Shown: positions 7,690-15,610, numbered from the stretch's first letter. The stretch: DNA of 46,873 nucleotides from Bacteroidales bacterium (GCA_017549505.1 JAFYUS010000060.1:1-46873), one strand, 5' to 3'. Notes: a model not told the origin generated them from the letters alone. Made by a program: numbers and translations.

Positions 7690-8389
7690 TGTATCACCAT
7701 GATTATGACAATATACAAATGATAGAACAACTCCGACCATTAATGACTCTTGATGCTAACATGAATACATCAGACATCGAAGAGCGTTTTGAACGAATAG
7801 CAAAGATGCTATTTGAATGTTTTGCTATTCAGAAGGGAAATACCATATACCACTTTAAAGAGATTGATTTTACTTCTACAATAAGAATCATCGTGATATT
7901 ATCACCCATCCACGTATATCTAAACCATTGTGTTGGTATGTAAACGACTTTGGAGGGATTGATTTAAATTTTTCCTGTATTATCAAACGTGAGTATAGGC
8001 CAAATAGTAAGGGAAAGATTGTCGAAAAGTATGTGTTGGATGATAGCGCATACTTTGGTGGCATCCTCATTCGTCAACTAATAAGTGAAGATGGTTGTGA
8101 AGTTCTAAATGGACCATGGGCTTGTGCAGAATTGTTTAGATGCTATGATGCCACAGGTGTTGACCGTGGATTTCCTGTTCTTGTGGAACATGATAATGGT
8201 ATGGTGGGCTATATCCGTAAACCTCGTGTTAATCTACTTAGGTCAAATCAATCTGTTGAAGATAAAGTTAATAATATTCTTTACCAATATCATGACAATG
8301 TACAATCTTCCAAAGAAACTTTATACCAAGATTTCATAAACTTCAAAGATAAACCATATGGATATGAACAACAAATTGCTTCACGATAA
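7689..8389 (+). pseudogene. Frameshifted gene, possible alkylpurine-DNA glycosylase (MPG-fold) relative
   Basis: An ATG at 7689 opens a frame that reads to a stop at 7943, but the sensible protein changes frame at the T-run 7868-7871. With one extra T the product would run KEIDF-YFYNKNHRDIITHP and end at 8389, about 233 residues. Downstream segments are CWYVNDFGGIDLNFS, YFGGILIRQLI and NGPWACAELF. Their order (E-I-D-x-Y, D-x-x-x-H, Y-V-x-x-x-G-I-x-L-x, G-I-L-I-R, N-G-P) resembles the alkyladenine glycosylase (AAG/MPG) fold, whose catalytic Glu would be the E of KEIDF. This is a weak by-eye match. The frameshift may be a real inactivation, a sequencing or assembly error in a homopolymer, or programmed slippage. 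Its upstream overlap (TAATG) and 32-nt downstream overlap show tight coupling. Confidence 0.5.
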
Positions 8390-9248
8390 AAATACAAACG
8401 TAGTATTTCTATCTCCTTGTTTGAATACTAAAAAATATGGTAATCCTAAGTTCTATAAGGAGTTGATGACCATACTAAAGGAAATGGGTATAGAAACAAG
8501 AGAACTTAAGTGCACTCGCGATTATTGGGCTCGTGACTATATGCCTATTCAATTGGGCGAAAATGATTTTTTGAAGTATCATTATTATCCAGATTATCTT
8601 ATAAATAGGGATGATATTGATTCGATAACGGATGTTTCAAAAGTGATATCCGGTATGGGTATTAACTGTCGTTCTACCAATTTAATCATAGATGGTGGCA
8701 ATATGGTGCCATGCGGTCCTTATATTGTGATGACAGATAAGGTGTTTTCTGAAAACAGGAAAAAGAAAGATGATTGGGAATTCAAAGCCTTGCTAGATTC
8801 CGAGCTTGGTCATCCTGTTATCATTATTCCCTGGACTTCACATGAAGATGATGTGTATGGACATTCAGATGGTTTCATCAAATGGTGTGGTGATAATCGA
8901 ATACTGATGGGTAATCATGGTGATTGCTATCCTGAAGAAGCAGCATCCATCCGTCGGATTCTTGAAAGTTATGGCTTTGAAGTTACAGAAATTCGTTTCA
9001 AGGACAAAGTTGATACTCCTTGTTATGAGTTCAACTGGGCATATATCAACTTTCTTCAGGTAGGTAAAAACATCATAATGCCTAAATTCAACATTGAAGA
9101 AGATGTAATAGCTCAACAATACATTCAAGAAGCATTCCCCGATTGCTGTATCCGTCAAATAGAAATGGCAGAAATTGCAAAAGAAGGTGGCGCTTTACAT
9201 TGTTTAAGCTGGAATGTACATCTTCCAAAATCAGATGTAAAAACATAA
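8358..9248 (+). CDS. Agmatine deiminase / peptidyl-arginine deiminase family enzyme
   Basis: 296 residues; start at 8358 gives a 32-nt overlap with the preceding gene, and an ATG two codons in is an alternative. Family motifs are in order: RDYWARDYMP (54-63), IDGGNMV (111-117), YGHSDGF (167-173, His169 and Asp171) and GGALHCLSWN (277-286, nucleophile Cys282). This is the guanidino-group-modifying fold used by agmatine deiminase and Porphyromonas-type PAD, which convert guanidino groups to ureido groups with release of ammonia. Length is short of typical agmatine deiminase (about 350-370). There is no signal peptide, so it acts in the cytoplasm. Finding it as the last gene of a defence operon is unusual; an effector that modifies protein arginine or small guanidines is possible but unproven. 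Confidence 0.7.
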   Translation: MDMNNKLLHDKNTNVVFLSPCLNTKKYGNPKFYKELMTILKEMGIETRELKCTRDYWARDYMPIQLGENDFLKYHYYPDYLINRDDIDSITDVSKVISGMGINCRSTNLIIDGGNMVPCGPYIVMTDKVFSENRKKKDDWEFKALLDSELGHPVIIIPWTSHEDDVYGHSDGFIKWCGDNRILMGNHGDCYPEEAASIRRILESYGFEVTEIRFKDKVDTPCYEFNWAYINFLQVGKNIIMPKFNIEEDVIAQQYIQEAFPDCCIRQIEMAEIAKEGGALHCLSWNVHLPKSDVKT

Positions 9249-9447
9249 ATCACCACCTATGAGATCTATTTGTCCCTCGGCTATTTTCTACTATCTCGGG
9301 GGACAGATGGGGGACAAAACGGGCGAAAAACTGCAAATATCGAAGTTAAAAATCAAAAATCTGCAAAAATGGATGAATTTTTAAATGCTTGAAATGATGT
9401 GATTTACGAGCTGTATTTGCAGATAGTATGCTTTTCTTTGCAAAAAA
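9249..9447. other. Non-coding right end of island with GGGAC repeats
   Basis: GTCCCTCG (9272-9279) and CGGGGGAC (9297-9304) can pair into an 8-bp stem without a following T-run. The block GGGACAGATGGGGGACAAAA followed by CTGCAAA (about 9299-9340) resembles the left-end block at 865-905 (GGGACGGAGGAGGGACGG, then CTGCAAA), so similar sequence lies inside both island ends. No gene is visible. Confidence 0.5.
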
Positions 9448-9484
9448 TCACTTTCCCACGCAGAATCTACTTCCCGATGCAGAA
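9448..9484 (-). other. Tandem mnmE 3'-end copies (attachment-like site)
   Basis: Two 18-bp units lie 19 bp apart on the minus strand. The first, TTCTGCATCGGGAAGTAG (9467-9484), is the genuine end of mnmE (FCIGK-stop). The second, TTCTGCGTGGGAAAGTGA (9448-9465), encodes FCVGK-stop and lies just outside the gene. A third copy is at 773-790. A tandem duplicate right at the gene end is expected when elements integrate repeatedly at, or excise imprecisely from, the same attB. Confidence 0.75.
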
Positions 9485-10966
9485 ATTAGCAAAGATATTC
9501 CCCAGCACCTCGTCTGTGGAGATTTCTCCGACGATGCTGCCGAGGTGGTAGATTGCTTCGCGGATGTCCTGGGCGGCGAGGTCGGTCGGGAGGCCGGCGG
9601 CGAGGCCTTCGCGGACGCGGAGGAGGGAAGTGCGGGCATCGCTTAGGGCCTGGGCATGACGCTGGTTTGTAACCAAGGTGGTGTCGCTGTCTCCTAGCAG
9701 ATCACGCTGTGAAAAGGCCAGATATGAGCGCAGATCTGATAGACCTGCCCCTGTTTTGGCAGATATTGGGATGATTTTTACCTCTCCTTTGTCATTATAA
9801 TTGTTGTTTGATTCAACTAACTTACTATCAATATAGGAAACAATATAGTTTTCGATAGTAACATTTTTGTTAACCTCTGAGATGTCAGTTTTATTGAGCA
9901 AAAAGACCAGTTTCTGGCATGTAAAGTCGACCTTGTCAACAATCGAGCGGATAGTCTCGCATGTGCTTTCGAAATCTCTTGTAAGGTCGATCATTCCGAG
10001 GACAATCGATGCTTCGCCGATCTTCTTGAAGGTCCTCTGGATGCCGATCTGTTCGACCACTTCCGTGGTCTCACGGAGACCGGCAGTGTCGATGAAACGG
10101 AAGAGGATTCCGTCTATGTTCAGTGTCTCCTCGACTGTGTCACGTGTGGTGCCATGGACGTCGGAGACGATTGCTCGGTCTTCGCCGAGCAATGCATTAA
10201 GCAATGTACTTTTTCCAGTATTGGTGGCTCCTGCAATCGCGACAGGAACTCCATTCTTTATCGCGTTTCCAAGGCGGAAAGAATCAATGAGTCTGCCCAC
10301 ATGGGCGATGATCTGTTCGAGCAGGGAGTCGAGACGGGTCCGGTCAGCAAATTCGACTTCTTCCTCGCTGAAGTCAAGCTCCAGTTCCATCAGAGAAACC
10401 AGTTCGAGAAGTTCGCCTCTCATGCCGCGGAGCTCTGAGGAGAATCCTCCTTTCATCTGCTTGAATGCTATCCTGTGGGCAGCTGCATTCTGGGATGCTA
10501 TGACATCAGCTACTGCCTCTGCCTGGGCAAGGTCCATCTTGCCGTTAAGAAAAGCCCTTTGGGTAAACTCTCCAGGTTCTGCAGCTCTTGCTCCTGCTGC
10601 ATATAGAAGTGACATGATTTCCGACACGATATATGATGATGCATGACACGAAATCTCAACGGAATTTTCCCCTGTATAAGAGTGTGGTGCACGGAAGACA
10701 CTGACAAGAACTTCGTCAATAATATGCTTGAAGCTTTTGTTTGATAACGCATCGCAATCATTTGAGTTGCAATTATCTATAATATTATATATAACTCCAA
10801 ACTTTAAGGTATATCCATCGGCTTCGCTTATGCTTCCCTTACGGCATGTAACAACCTTGTCGGCAATGGTCAATGCATCAGGACCGCTGACTCTGATTAC
10901 GGATATCGCTCCGGTTCCGGGAATAGTTGCCGGTGCACAGATGGTATCTTCGTTTCTAATGTACAT
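9467..10966 (-). CDS. mnmE: tRNA modification GTPase MnmE (TrmE)
   Basis: 499 residues, a little longer than the usual 450-460 because of insertions in the N-terminal (near residue 65-75) and G domains (near 370). MnmE with MnmG makes the 5-carboxymethylaminomethyl modification of wobble uridine in tRNA. The N-terminal tetrahydrofolate-binding domain begins IRNEDTICAPATIPGTGAIS. The inserted G domain shows G1 GATNTGKS, G2 GTTRDT, G3 DTAG and G4 LNKTD. The C-terminus FCIGK keeps the catalytic Cys. Its own promoter overlaps the carA promoter. The 3' end serves as an integration site for the neighbouring island, which leaves the protein intact. Confidence 0.97.
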   Translation of the reverse strand: MYIRNEDTICAPATIPGTGAISVIRVSGPDALTIADKVVTCRKGSISEADGYTLKFGVIYNIIDNCNSNDCDALSNKSFKHIIDEVLVSVFRAPHSYTGENSVEISCHASSYIVSEIMSLLYAAGARAAEPGEFTQRAFLNGKMDLAQAEAVADVIASQNAAAHRIAFKQMKGGFSSELRGMRGELLELVSLMELELDFSEEEVEFADRTRLDSLLEQIIAHVGRLIDSFRLGNAIKNGVPVAIAGATNTGKSTLLNALLGEDRAIVSDVHGTTRDTVEETLNIDGILFRFIDTAGLRETTEVVEQIGIQRTFKKIGEASIVLGMIDLTRDFESTCETIRSIVDKVDFTCQKLVFLLNKTDISEVNKNVTIENYIVSYIDSKLVESNNNYNDKGEVKIIPISAKTGAGLSDLRSYLAFSQRDLLGDSDTTLVTNQRHAQALSDARTSLLRVREGLAAGLPTDLAAQDIREAIYHLGSIVGEISTDEVLGNIFANFCIGK

Positions 10967-10982
10967 CTCAGTAATATTTTAT

Positions 10983-11018
10983 ATTGCAAAATTACCATAA
11001 TTTTCCTATCTTCGCAAA
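10983..11018. promoter_or_regulatory. Overlapping divergent promoters for mnmE and carAB
   Basis: For mnmE (minus strand): TTTG at 11015-11018, 20-bp spacer, TAATTTTG at 10987-10994, 21 bp before the start codon. For carAB (plus strand): TTG at 10984-10986, 20-bp spacer, TATCTTCG at 11007-11014 (7 of 8 consensus). The elements interlock, so the two promoters would compete for RNA polymerase. The carA transcript would have a leader of about 230 nt. Confidence 0.65.
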
Positions 11019-11061
11019 GATTTACTGAACCCTAAAGGGATATTATCTAAAAGGAAGAATT

Positions 11062-11172
11062 ATGTGTAAACGATCAAATATCGGAACATGCATGAAAGTG
11101 AACGCATTACAAGATAATGCACACTCTTCTTTTTCCTTTTTTACTGATATTGTCGGCCATTTTCTCTTCTAG
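11062..11172 (+). CDS. carAB leader peptide (36 aa), candidate
   Basis: A 36-codon frame starts ATG at 11062 behind a purine-rich AAGGAAGAA and ends TAG at 11170-11172. The peptide starts MCKRSNIGTCMKVNALQDN and its second half is rich in Phe (SSFSFFTDIVGHFLF), because it crosses a 19-base pyrimidine run at 11124-11142. Its stop codon falls in the loop and first base of the right arm of the terminator at 11155-11190. E. coli pyrL, the pyrBI leader, has the same logic: a translated U-rich pause tract with Phe codons, then an attenuator. No homology to PyrL is claimed; the parallel is architectural. Confidence 0.5.
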   Translation: MCKRSNIGTCMKVNALQDNAHSSFSFFTDIVGHFLF

Positions 11173-11190
11173 AGAAGTGGTCGTTTTTTT
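11155..11190 (+). terminator. Intrinsic terminator acting as carAB attenuator
   Basis: Left arm GGCCATTTTCTC (11155-11166) pairs with GAGAAGTGGTC (11172-11182), giving 11 pairs with one bulged U and some G-U, loop TTCTA, followed by a run of seven T (11184-11190). It lies about 170 nt into the predicted carA transcript and 59 bp before carA, inside or next to the leader reading frame. A ribosome reaching the leader stop would cover the stem and let transcription proceed. Confidence 0.65.
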
Positions 11191-11248
11191 ATACCACCTG
11201 AGGAAGTTCGGTGAAATGGAACTGAAATAAATTTAAACAAACTATAAA

Positions 11249-12358
11249 ATGAAACTTAAAGCAACACTTCGTCTGGAGAACGGCATGGAATTCCATGGAT
11301 GGTCGTTCGGCTGCGCGCAGTCTGTCAGTGGTGAAGTGGTCTTCAACACCTCGATGGTAGGATACCCTGAGCAGTTGACTGACCCTGCATACAACGGACA
11401 GATCCTGTGTCTCACTTATCCTCTTATCGGTAACTACGGTGTGCCTTCTGAAGCGCTCGTAGCTGAATCCCTTTCTGCAAAACTTGAGTCTGAAAAGATC
11501 CAGCCTAAAGGTCTGATCGTTTTCGATTACTGTGAGGAGTACAGCAACTGGGAAGCAGAGAAAGGACTTGAGCAGTGGATGAACGAACAGGGACTTACAG
11601 GTATCTACGGAATCGATACCAGAGAGCTTACCAAGATTCTCCGAGACAAGGGTTCTATGAAGGGCGAAATCATTCCTGAGGGAGCAGCGAAGCCAGCTGA
11701 GGCTGAAAAGCCATCACCTGCAGCTGTTACTTGCAAGGACGTAATAGTTTATGCGTCAACGGCTGCTCAGGATGTGGAGAATATCAATGGAAGCAAGGCT
11801 GCAACTGCAGAAGGAAAGAAAGTCGTTGTCGTTGACCTTGGAGTAAAGCACAGCATCATCAGAGGTCTCCTCTCACGTGGTGCAGAAGTCATCAGAGTTC
11901 CGTATGATTACGACTTTACTCAGATGGAATATGACGGAGTATATGTCTCAAGCGGTCCTGGATGCACATGCAATTGCGAGGGAACGATAGAAATACTCAA
12001 GAAGGTCCTCGGTGGCAACAAACCGGTATTCGGAGTCGGCATGGGATACCACCTCATCGCCAAGGCTGCAGGATGCGAGCTCGAAAGACTTGCACATCCT
12101 CACAGAGGTGCCAACCAGCCTGTAAGAAAGGAAGGCACAAACCGCACATATATTTCTTCACAGAACACATATCGCGCTGTAAAGGCAAAGTCAATCCCGT
12201 CTGACTGGGATGTCTACTTCACCAACCTTAATGACGGTGCTGTAGACGGCATCCGCCACAAGACCAAGCCATTCGCAGGTCTCAACTTTGCTCCTGAAGT
12301 ATGTGTAGGCCGTGACGAAAACGTAACTCCACTTGATGAATTCATCAGCAAACTCTAA
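11249..12358 (+). CDS. carA: Carbamoyl-phosphate synthase small subunit, glutaminase site degenerate
   Basis: 369 residues, normal length. The N-terminal domain (LENGMEFHGWSFG, residues 9-21; NTSMVGYPEQLTDPAY, 33-48) and the C-terminal class I amidotransferase fold are both present, joined by an Ala/Glu/Lys/Pro-rich linker (about 144-160). CarA normally hydrolyses glutamine and channels ammonia to CarB. Here the nucleophile elbow reads FGVGMGYH: the catalytic Cys is Gly264 (codon GGC at 12038-12040). The catalytic His in the usual HPE is Ala348 in NFAPE, and the SQNH motif is SQNT; Glu350 remains. Glutamine hydrolysis is therefore not expected. Vertebrate CPS1 shows a comparable loss of Cys and uses free ammonia. 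Followed directly by carB; preceded by an attenuator. Confidence 0.9.
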   Translation: MKLKATLRLENGMEFHGWSFGCAQSVSGEVVFNTSMVGYPEQLTDPAYNGQILCLTYPLIGNYGVPSEALVAESLSAKLESEKIQPKGLIVFDYCEEYSNWEAEKGLEQWMNEQGLTGIYGIDTRELTKILRDKGSMKGEIIPEGAAKPAEAEKPSPAAVTCKDVIVYASTAAQDVENINGSKAATAEGKKVVVVDLGVKHSIIRGLLSRGAEVIRVPYDYDFTQMEYDGVYVSSGPGCTCNCEGTIEILKKVLGGNKPVFGVGMGYHLIAKAAGCELERLAHPHRGANQPVRKEGTNRTYISSQNTYRAVKAKSIPSDWDVYFTNLNDGAVDGIRHKTKPFAGLNFAPEVCVGRDENVTPLDEFISKL

Positions 12359-12364
12359 TTGGTT

Positions 12365-15300
12365 ATGATAGACAACAGCATAAAGAAAGTCCTCGTGCTC
12401 GGTTCGGGAGCACTCAAGATCGGTCAGGCCGGAGAGTTTGACTATTCTGGTTCACAGGCCCTCAAAGCCCTCAAGGAGGAAGGCATCGAGACCATCCTCA
12501 TCAACCCGAACATCGCGACTGTTCAGACATCTGAGCAGGTTGCTGACAAGGTATACTTCCTCCCCGTTACAGCATACTTTGTCGAGAAGGTAATCCAGAA
12601 GGAAGCTCCTCAGGGTATCCTCCTTGCATTCGGTGGCCAGACTGCGCTGAACTGCGGTGTGGATCTCTATGAGGCAGGAATCCTTGAGAAATATAATGTA
12701 AAGGTTCTTGGTACTCCAGTCCAGGCAATCATGGACACTGAGGACCGCGAGTTCTTCAATGCGAAGCTTGCTGAAATCAATGTAAAGACAATCAAGTCAC
12801 ACGCCGTAGAGACTGTAGAAGCCGCTAAAGAAGCTGCGAGAGAGCTCGGCTATCCTGTAATCGTACGTGCAGCATACGCTCTCGGTGGTCTTGGTTCAGG
12901 ATTCTGCAACAACGAGGAAGAACTTGTCACTCTCTGCGAAAGTTCGTTCTCGTTCTCTCCACAGGTTCTTGTCGAGAAGTCTCTCAAGGGCTGGAAGGAG
13001 ATCGAGTATGAGGTGATGCGTGACCGTTATGACAACTGTATCGCAATCTGTAACATGGAGAACTTCGACCCGCTTGGAATCCATACAGGTGAGTCCATCG
13101 TCGTCGCTCCAACCCAGACCCTCAGCGCTAAGGAATGTCAGTTCCTCCACGATCTTGCGATCAAGATGGTACGCCATATCGGCATCGTCGGTGAGTGTAA
13201 CGTCCAGTATGCATACGATACTGATTCGATGGAATACTATGTCATCGAGATGAATGCCCGCCTTAGCCGTTCATCTGCTCTCGCATCGAAGGCGACCGGA
13301 TTCCCGATCGCGTTCGTTGCGGCAAAGATCGGTCTCGGATATGGTCTCTTCGATATCCAGAACTCTGTGACAAAGCAGACCCCTGCATTCTTCGAGCCTG
13401 CGCTCGACTATGTTGTGGCTAAGATCCCGCGCTGGGACCTCTCGAAATTCACCGGAGTATCCCGCAAGATCGGTTCGTCGATGAAGTCTGTCGGCGAAGT
13501 CATGTCCCTCGGACGTAACTTCGAAGAGATCATCCAGAAGGGTCTCCGTATGATCGGTCAGGGAGCCAACGGATTCGTAGGAAACAAGGAGATCAAGGTT
13601 GACAATATCGATGAAGCTCTCAACGAGCCTACAGATAATCGTATCTTCGTGATCAGCAAGGCGATGCAGGCTGGCTACACTGTCGATCAGATCCACGCCC
13701 TCACAAAGATCGACAAGTGGTTCCTTAACAAGCTCATGGGTATTGTAGAGACCCACAAGGAGATGCGTCAGTACGACAACTGCGAGTCGATGCCGCTTGA
13801 CCTTCTCAAAAAGGCCAAGGTTCAGGGATTCTCTGATGTCCAGGTTGCAAATGCTCTTTACAAGGGAATGGATACTGAGATGGCAGAAGACATCGTCCGT
13901 GCATTCCGTAAGGCTCATGGTATCGTACCATGCGTAAAGCAGATCGATACCCTCGCAGCTGATTATCCTGCAGCGACAAACTACCTCTATCTCACATACG
14001 GTGGAAACTTCAATGATGTAAAGTATCAGCACGATAAGAATTCCGTGATCGTCCTCGGATCAGGTGCATACCGAATCGGTAGCTCTGTAGAGTTCGACTG
14101 GTGTTCTGTAAACGCACTCCAGACCATCCGCAACCAAGGATACAGGGGAGTGATGATCAACTACAACCCTGAGACAGTTTCTACTGACTACGACATGTGC
14201 GACCGTCTGTACTTCGACGAGCTCACATTCGAGAGAGTAATGGATATCCATGACCTCGAGAATCCTCATGGAACAGTAGTTTCAGTGGGAGGTCAGATTC
14301 CAAACAACCTTGCGCTCCGTCTCGACCAGAACAAGGTCAACATCCTCGGTACCAAAGCGACTTCAATCGACAAGGCTGAGGACCGTCATAAGTTCTCGTC
14401 AATCGTCGATGCCCTCGGAATCGACCAGCCTAAGTGGAAGGAACTTACCAATTTTGATGAGGTTGACCAGTTCATCGACCAGGTAGGATTCCCTGTCCTC
14501 GTACGTCCTTCATATGTGCTTTCAGGTGCTGCGATGAACGTATGCTACAACCACGAGGAGCTTCGCAACTTCCTCGGTCTTGCAGCAGAAGTGTCTGAGA
14601 AACACCCTGTTGTGATGTCTGAGTTCATGCAGCGCTGCAAGGAAATCGAGTTCGATGCCGTTGCCGATAACGGTGAGGTAATCGCATACGCTATCTCTGA
14701 ACATGTAGAGTTTGCAGGTGTACACTCAGGAGACGCAACTATCCAGTTCCCTCCACAGAAGCTATATGTAGAGACAGTCCGCCGTATCAAGAAGATTGCC
14801 AAGAAGATCGCTTCTGCTCTCGAGATTACAGGACCGTTCAACATCCAGTTCCTCGCAAAGGACAATTACATAAAGGTAATCGAGTGTAATCTCCGTGCTT
14901 CACGAAGCTTCCCATTCGTTTCCAAGGTACTTAAGATCAATATGATCGAGCTCGCAACTAAAGCAATGCTCGGACTTAAGCCGGCTGCGCCGCGCAAGTC
15001 CGCTTTCGACCTTGACTATGTAGGTATCAAGTCTTCTCAGTTCTCATTCTCTCGTCTGCAGCAGGCTGACCCTGTACTTGGTGTCGACATGCACTCAACA
15101 GGTGAGGTAGGATGTCTTGGTGACGACTTCAATGAAGCACTCCTTAACTCAATGCTTTCTGTAGGTTATGAGATTCCTAAGAAGAATATCCTGATCTCGT
15201 CAGGTAACGCACTTCAGAAGGCAGATCTCCTCGGAGCATGCAAGCTTCTCCATGAGCGTGGATATAAGCTTTACGGTACTGAGGGCTCGGCAAAATACCT

Positions 15301-15601
15301 TAATGAAAACGGCGTTCCTGTCGAGCGTGTCATCTGGCCTACAGAAGCTCAGGATCCTGAACTTGCCGGCCAGTACAAGCAGGCAATGGAGATGCTCGCA
15401 AACAAGGAACTTGACCTGGTGATCAACATTCCTAAGAACTTCTCGCACAAGGAGCTCACAAATGGATATTATGTACGTCGCGCTGCAGTGGACTACAACA
15501 TCCCGCTGATTACAAATGCCCGACTTGCAACAGCTTTCATCCGTGCGTTCTGTGCAATGTCTATCGACGACATCCAGATCAAGTCTTGGGATCAGTATTA
15601 A
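12365..15601 (+). CDS. carB: Carbamoyl-phosphate synthase large subunit, CPS1-like
   Basis: 1078 residues from the ATG at 12365 (a TTG two codons upstream is open and directly follows the carA stop). Two ATP-grasp halves are visible, opening LVLGSGALKIGQAGEFDYSG and IVLGSGAYRIGSSVEFDWCS, with an oligomerisation region between and an MGS-like allosteric domain from about residue 940. It makes carbamoyl phosphate from bicarbonate, ammonia and two ATP for pyrimidines and arginine. Many segments (QAGEFDYSGSQALKA, VGECNVQYA, SSVEFDWC, GGQIPNNLA, ECNLRASRSFPFVSK) match eukaryotic CPS1/CAD better than E. coli CarB. The C-terminal domain keeps a Trp (VIWP) and an Asn (VINIP) at positions that bind N-acetylglutamate in human CPS1, from memory, while others differ. 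Strongly biased codon use suggests high expression. Confidence 0.95.
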   Translation: MIDNSIKKVLVLGSGALKIGQAGEFDYSGSQALKALKEEGIETILINPNIATVQTSEQVADKVYFLPVTAYFVEKVIQKEAPQGILLAFGGQTALNCGVDLYEAGILEKYNVKVLGTPVQAIMDTEDREFFNAKLAEINVKTIKSHAVETVEAAKEAARELGYPVIVRAAYALGGLGSGFCNNEEELVTLCESSFSFSPQVLVEKSLKGWKEIEYEVMRDRYDNCIAICNMENFDPLGIHTGESIVVAPTQTLSAKECQFLHDLAIKMVRHIGIVGECNVQYAYDTDSMEYYVIEMNARLSRSSALASKATGFPIAFVAAKIGLGYGLFDIQNSVTKQTPAFFEPALDYVVAKIPRWDLSKFTGVSRKIGSSMKSVGEVMSLGRNFEEIIQKGLRMIGQGANGFVGNKEIKVDNIDEALNEPTDNRIFVISKAMQAGYTVDQIHALTKIDKWFLNKLMGIVETHKEMRQYDNCESMPLDLLKKAKVQGFSDVQVANALYKGMDTEMAEDIVRAFRKAHGIVPCVKQIDTLAADYPAATNYLYLTYGGNFNDVKYQHDKNSVIVLGSGAYRIGSSVEFDWCSVNALQTIRNQGYRGVMINYNPETVSTDYDMCDRLYFDELTFERVMDIHDLENPHGTVVSVGGQIPNNLALRLDQNKVNILGTKATSIDKAEDRHKFSSIVDALGIDQPKWKELTNFDEVDQFIDQVGFPVLVRPSYVLSGAAMNVCYNHEELRNFLGLAAEVSEKHPVVMSEFMQRCKEIEFDAVADNGEVIAYAISEHVEFAGVHSGDATIQFPPQKLYVETVRRIKKIAKKIASALEITGPFNIQFLAKDNYIKVIECNLRASRSFPFVSKVLKINMIELATKAMLGLKPAAPRKSAFDLDYVGIKSSQFSFSRLQQADPVLGVDMHSTGEVGCLGDDFNEALLNSMLSVGYEIPKKNILISSGNALQKADLLGACKLLHERGYKLYGTEGSAKYLNENGVPVERVIWPTEAQDPELAGQYKQAMEMLANKELDLVINIPKNFSHKELTNGYYVRRAAVDYNIPLITNARLATAFIRAFCAMSIDDIQIKSWDQY

Positions 15602-15610
15602 GATTGAATA

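Noticed and set aside
9867-10646. 259-codon open frame on the plus strand over mnmE
   Set aside because: Ser/Arg-rich shadow of a well-supported gene; no domain pattern or promoter.
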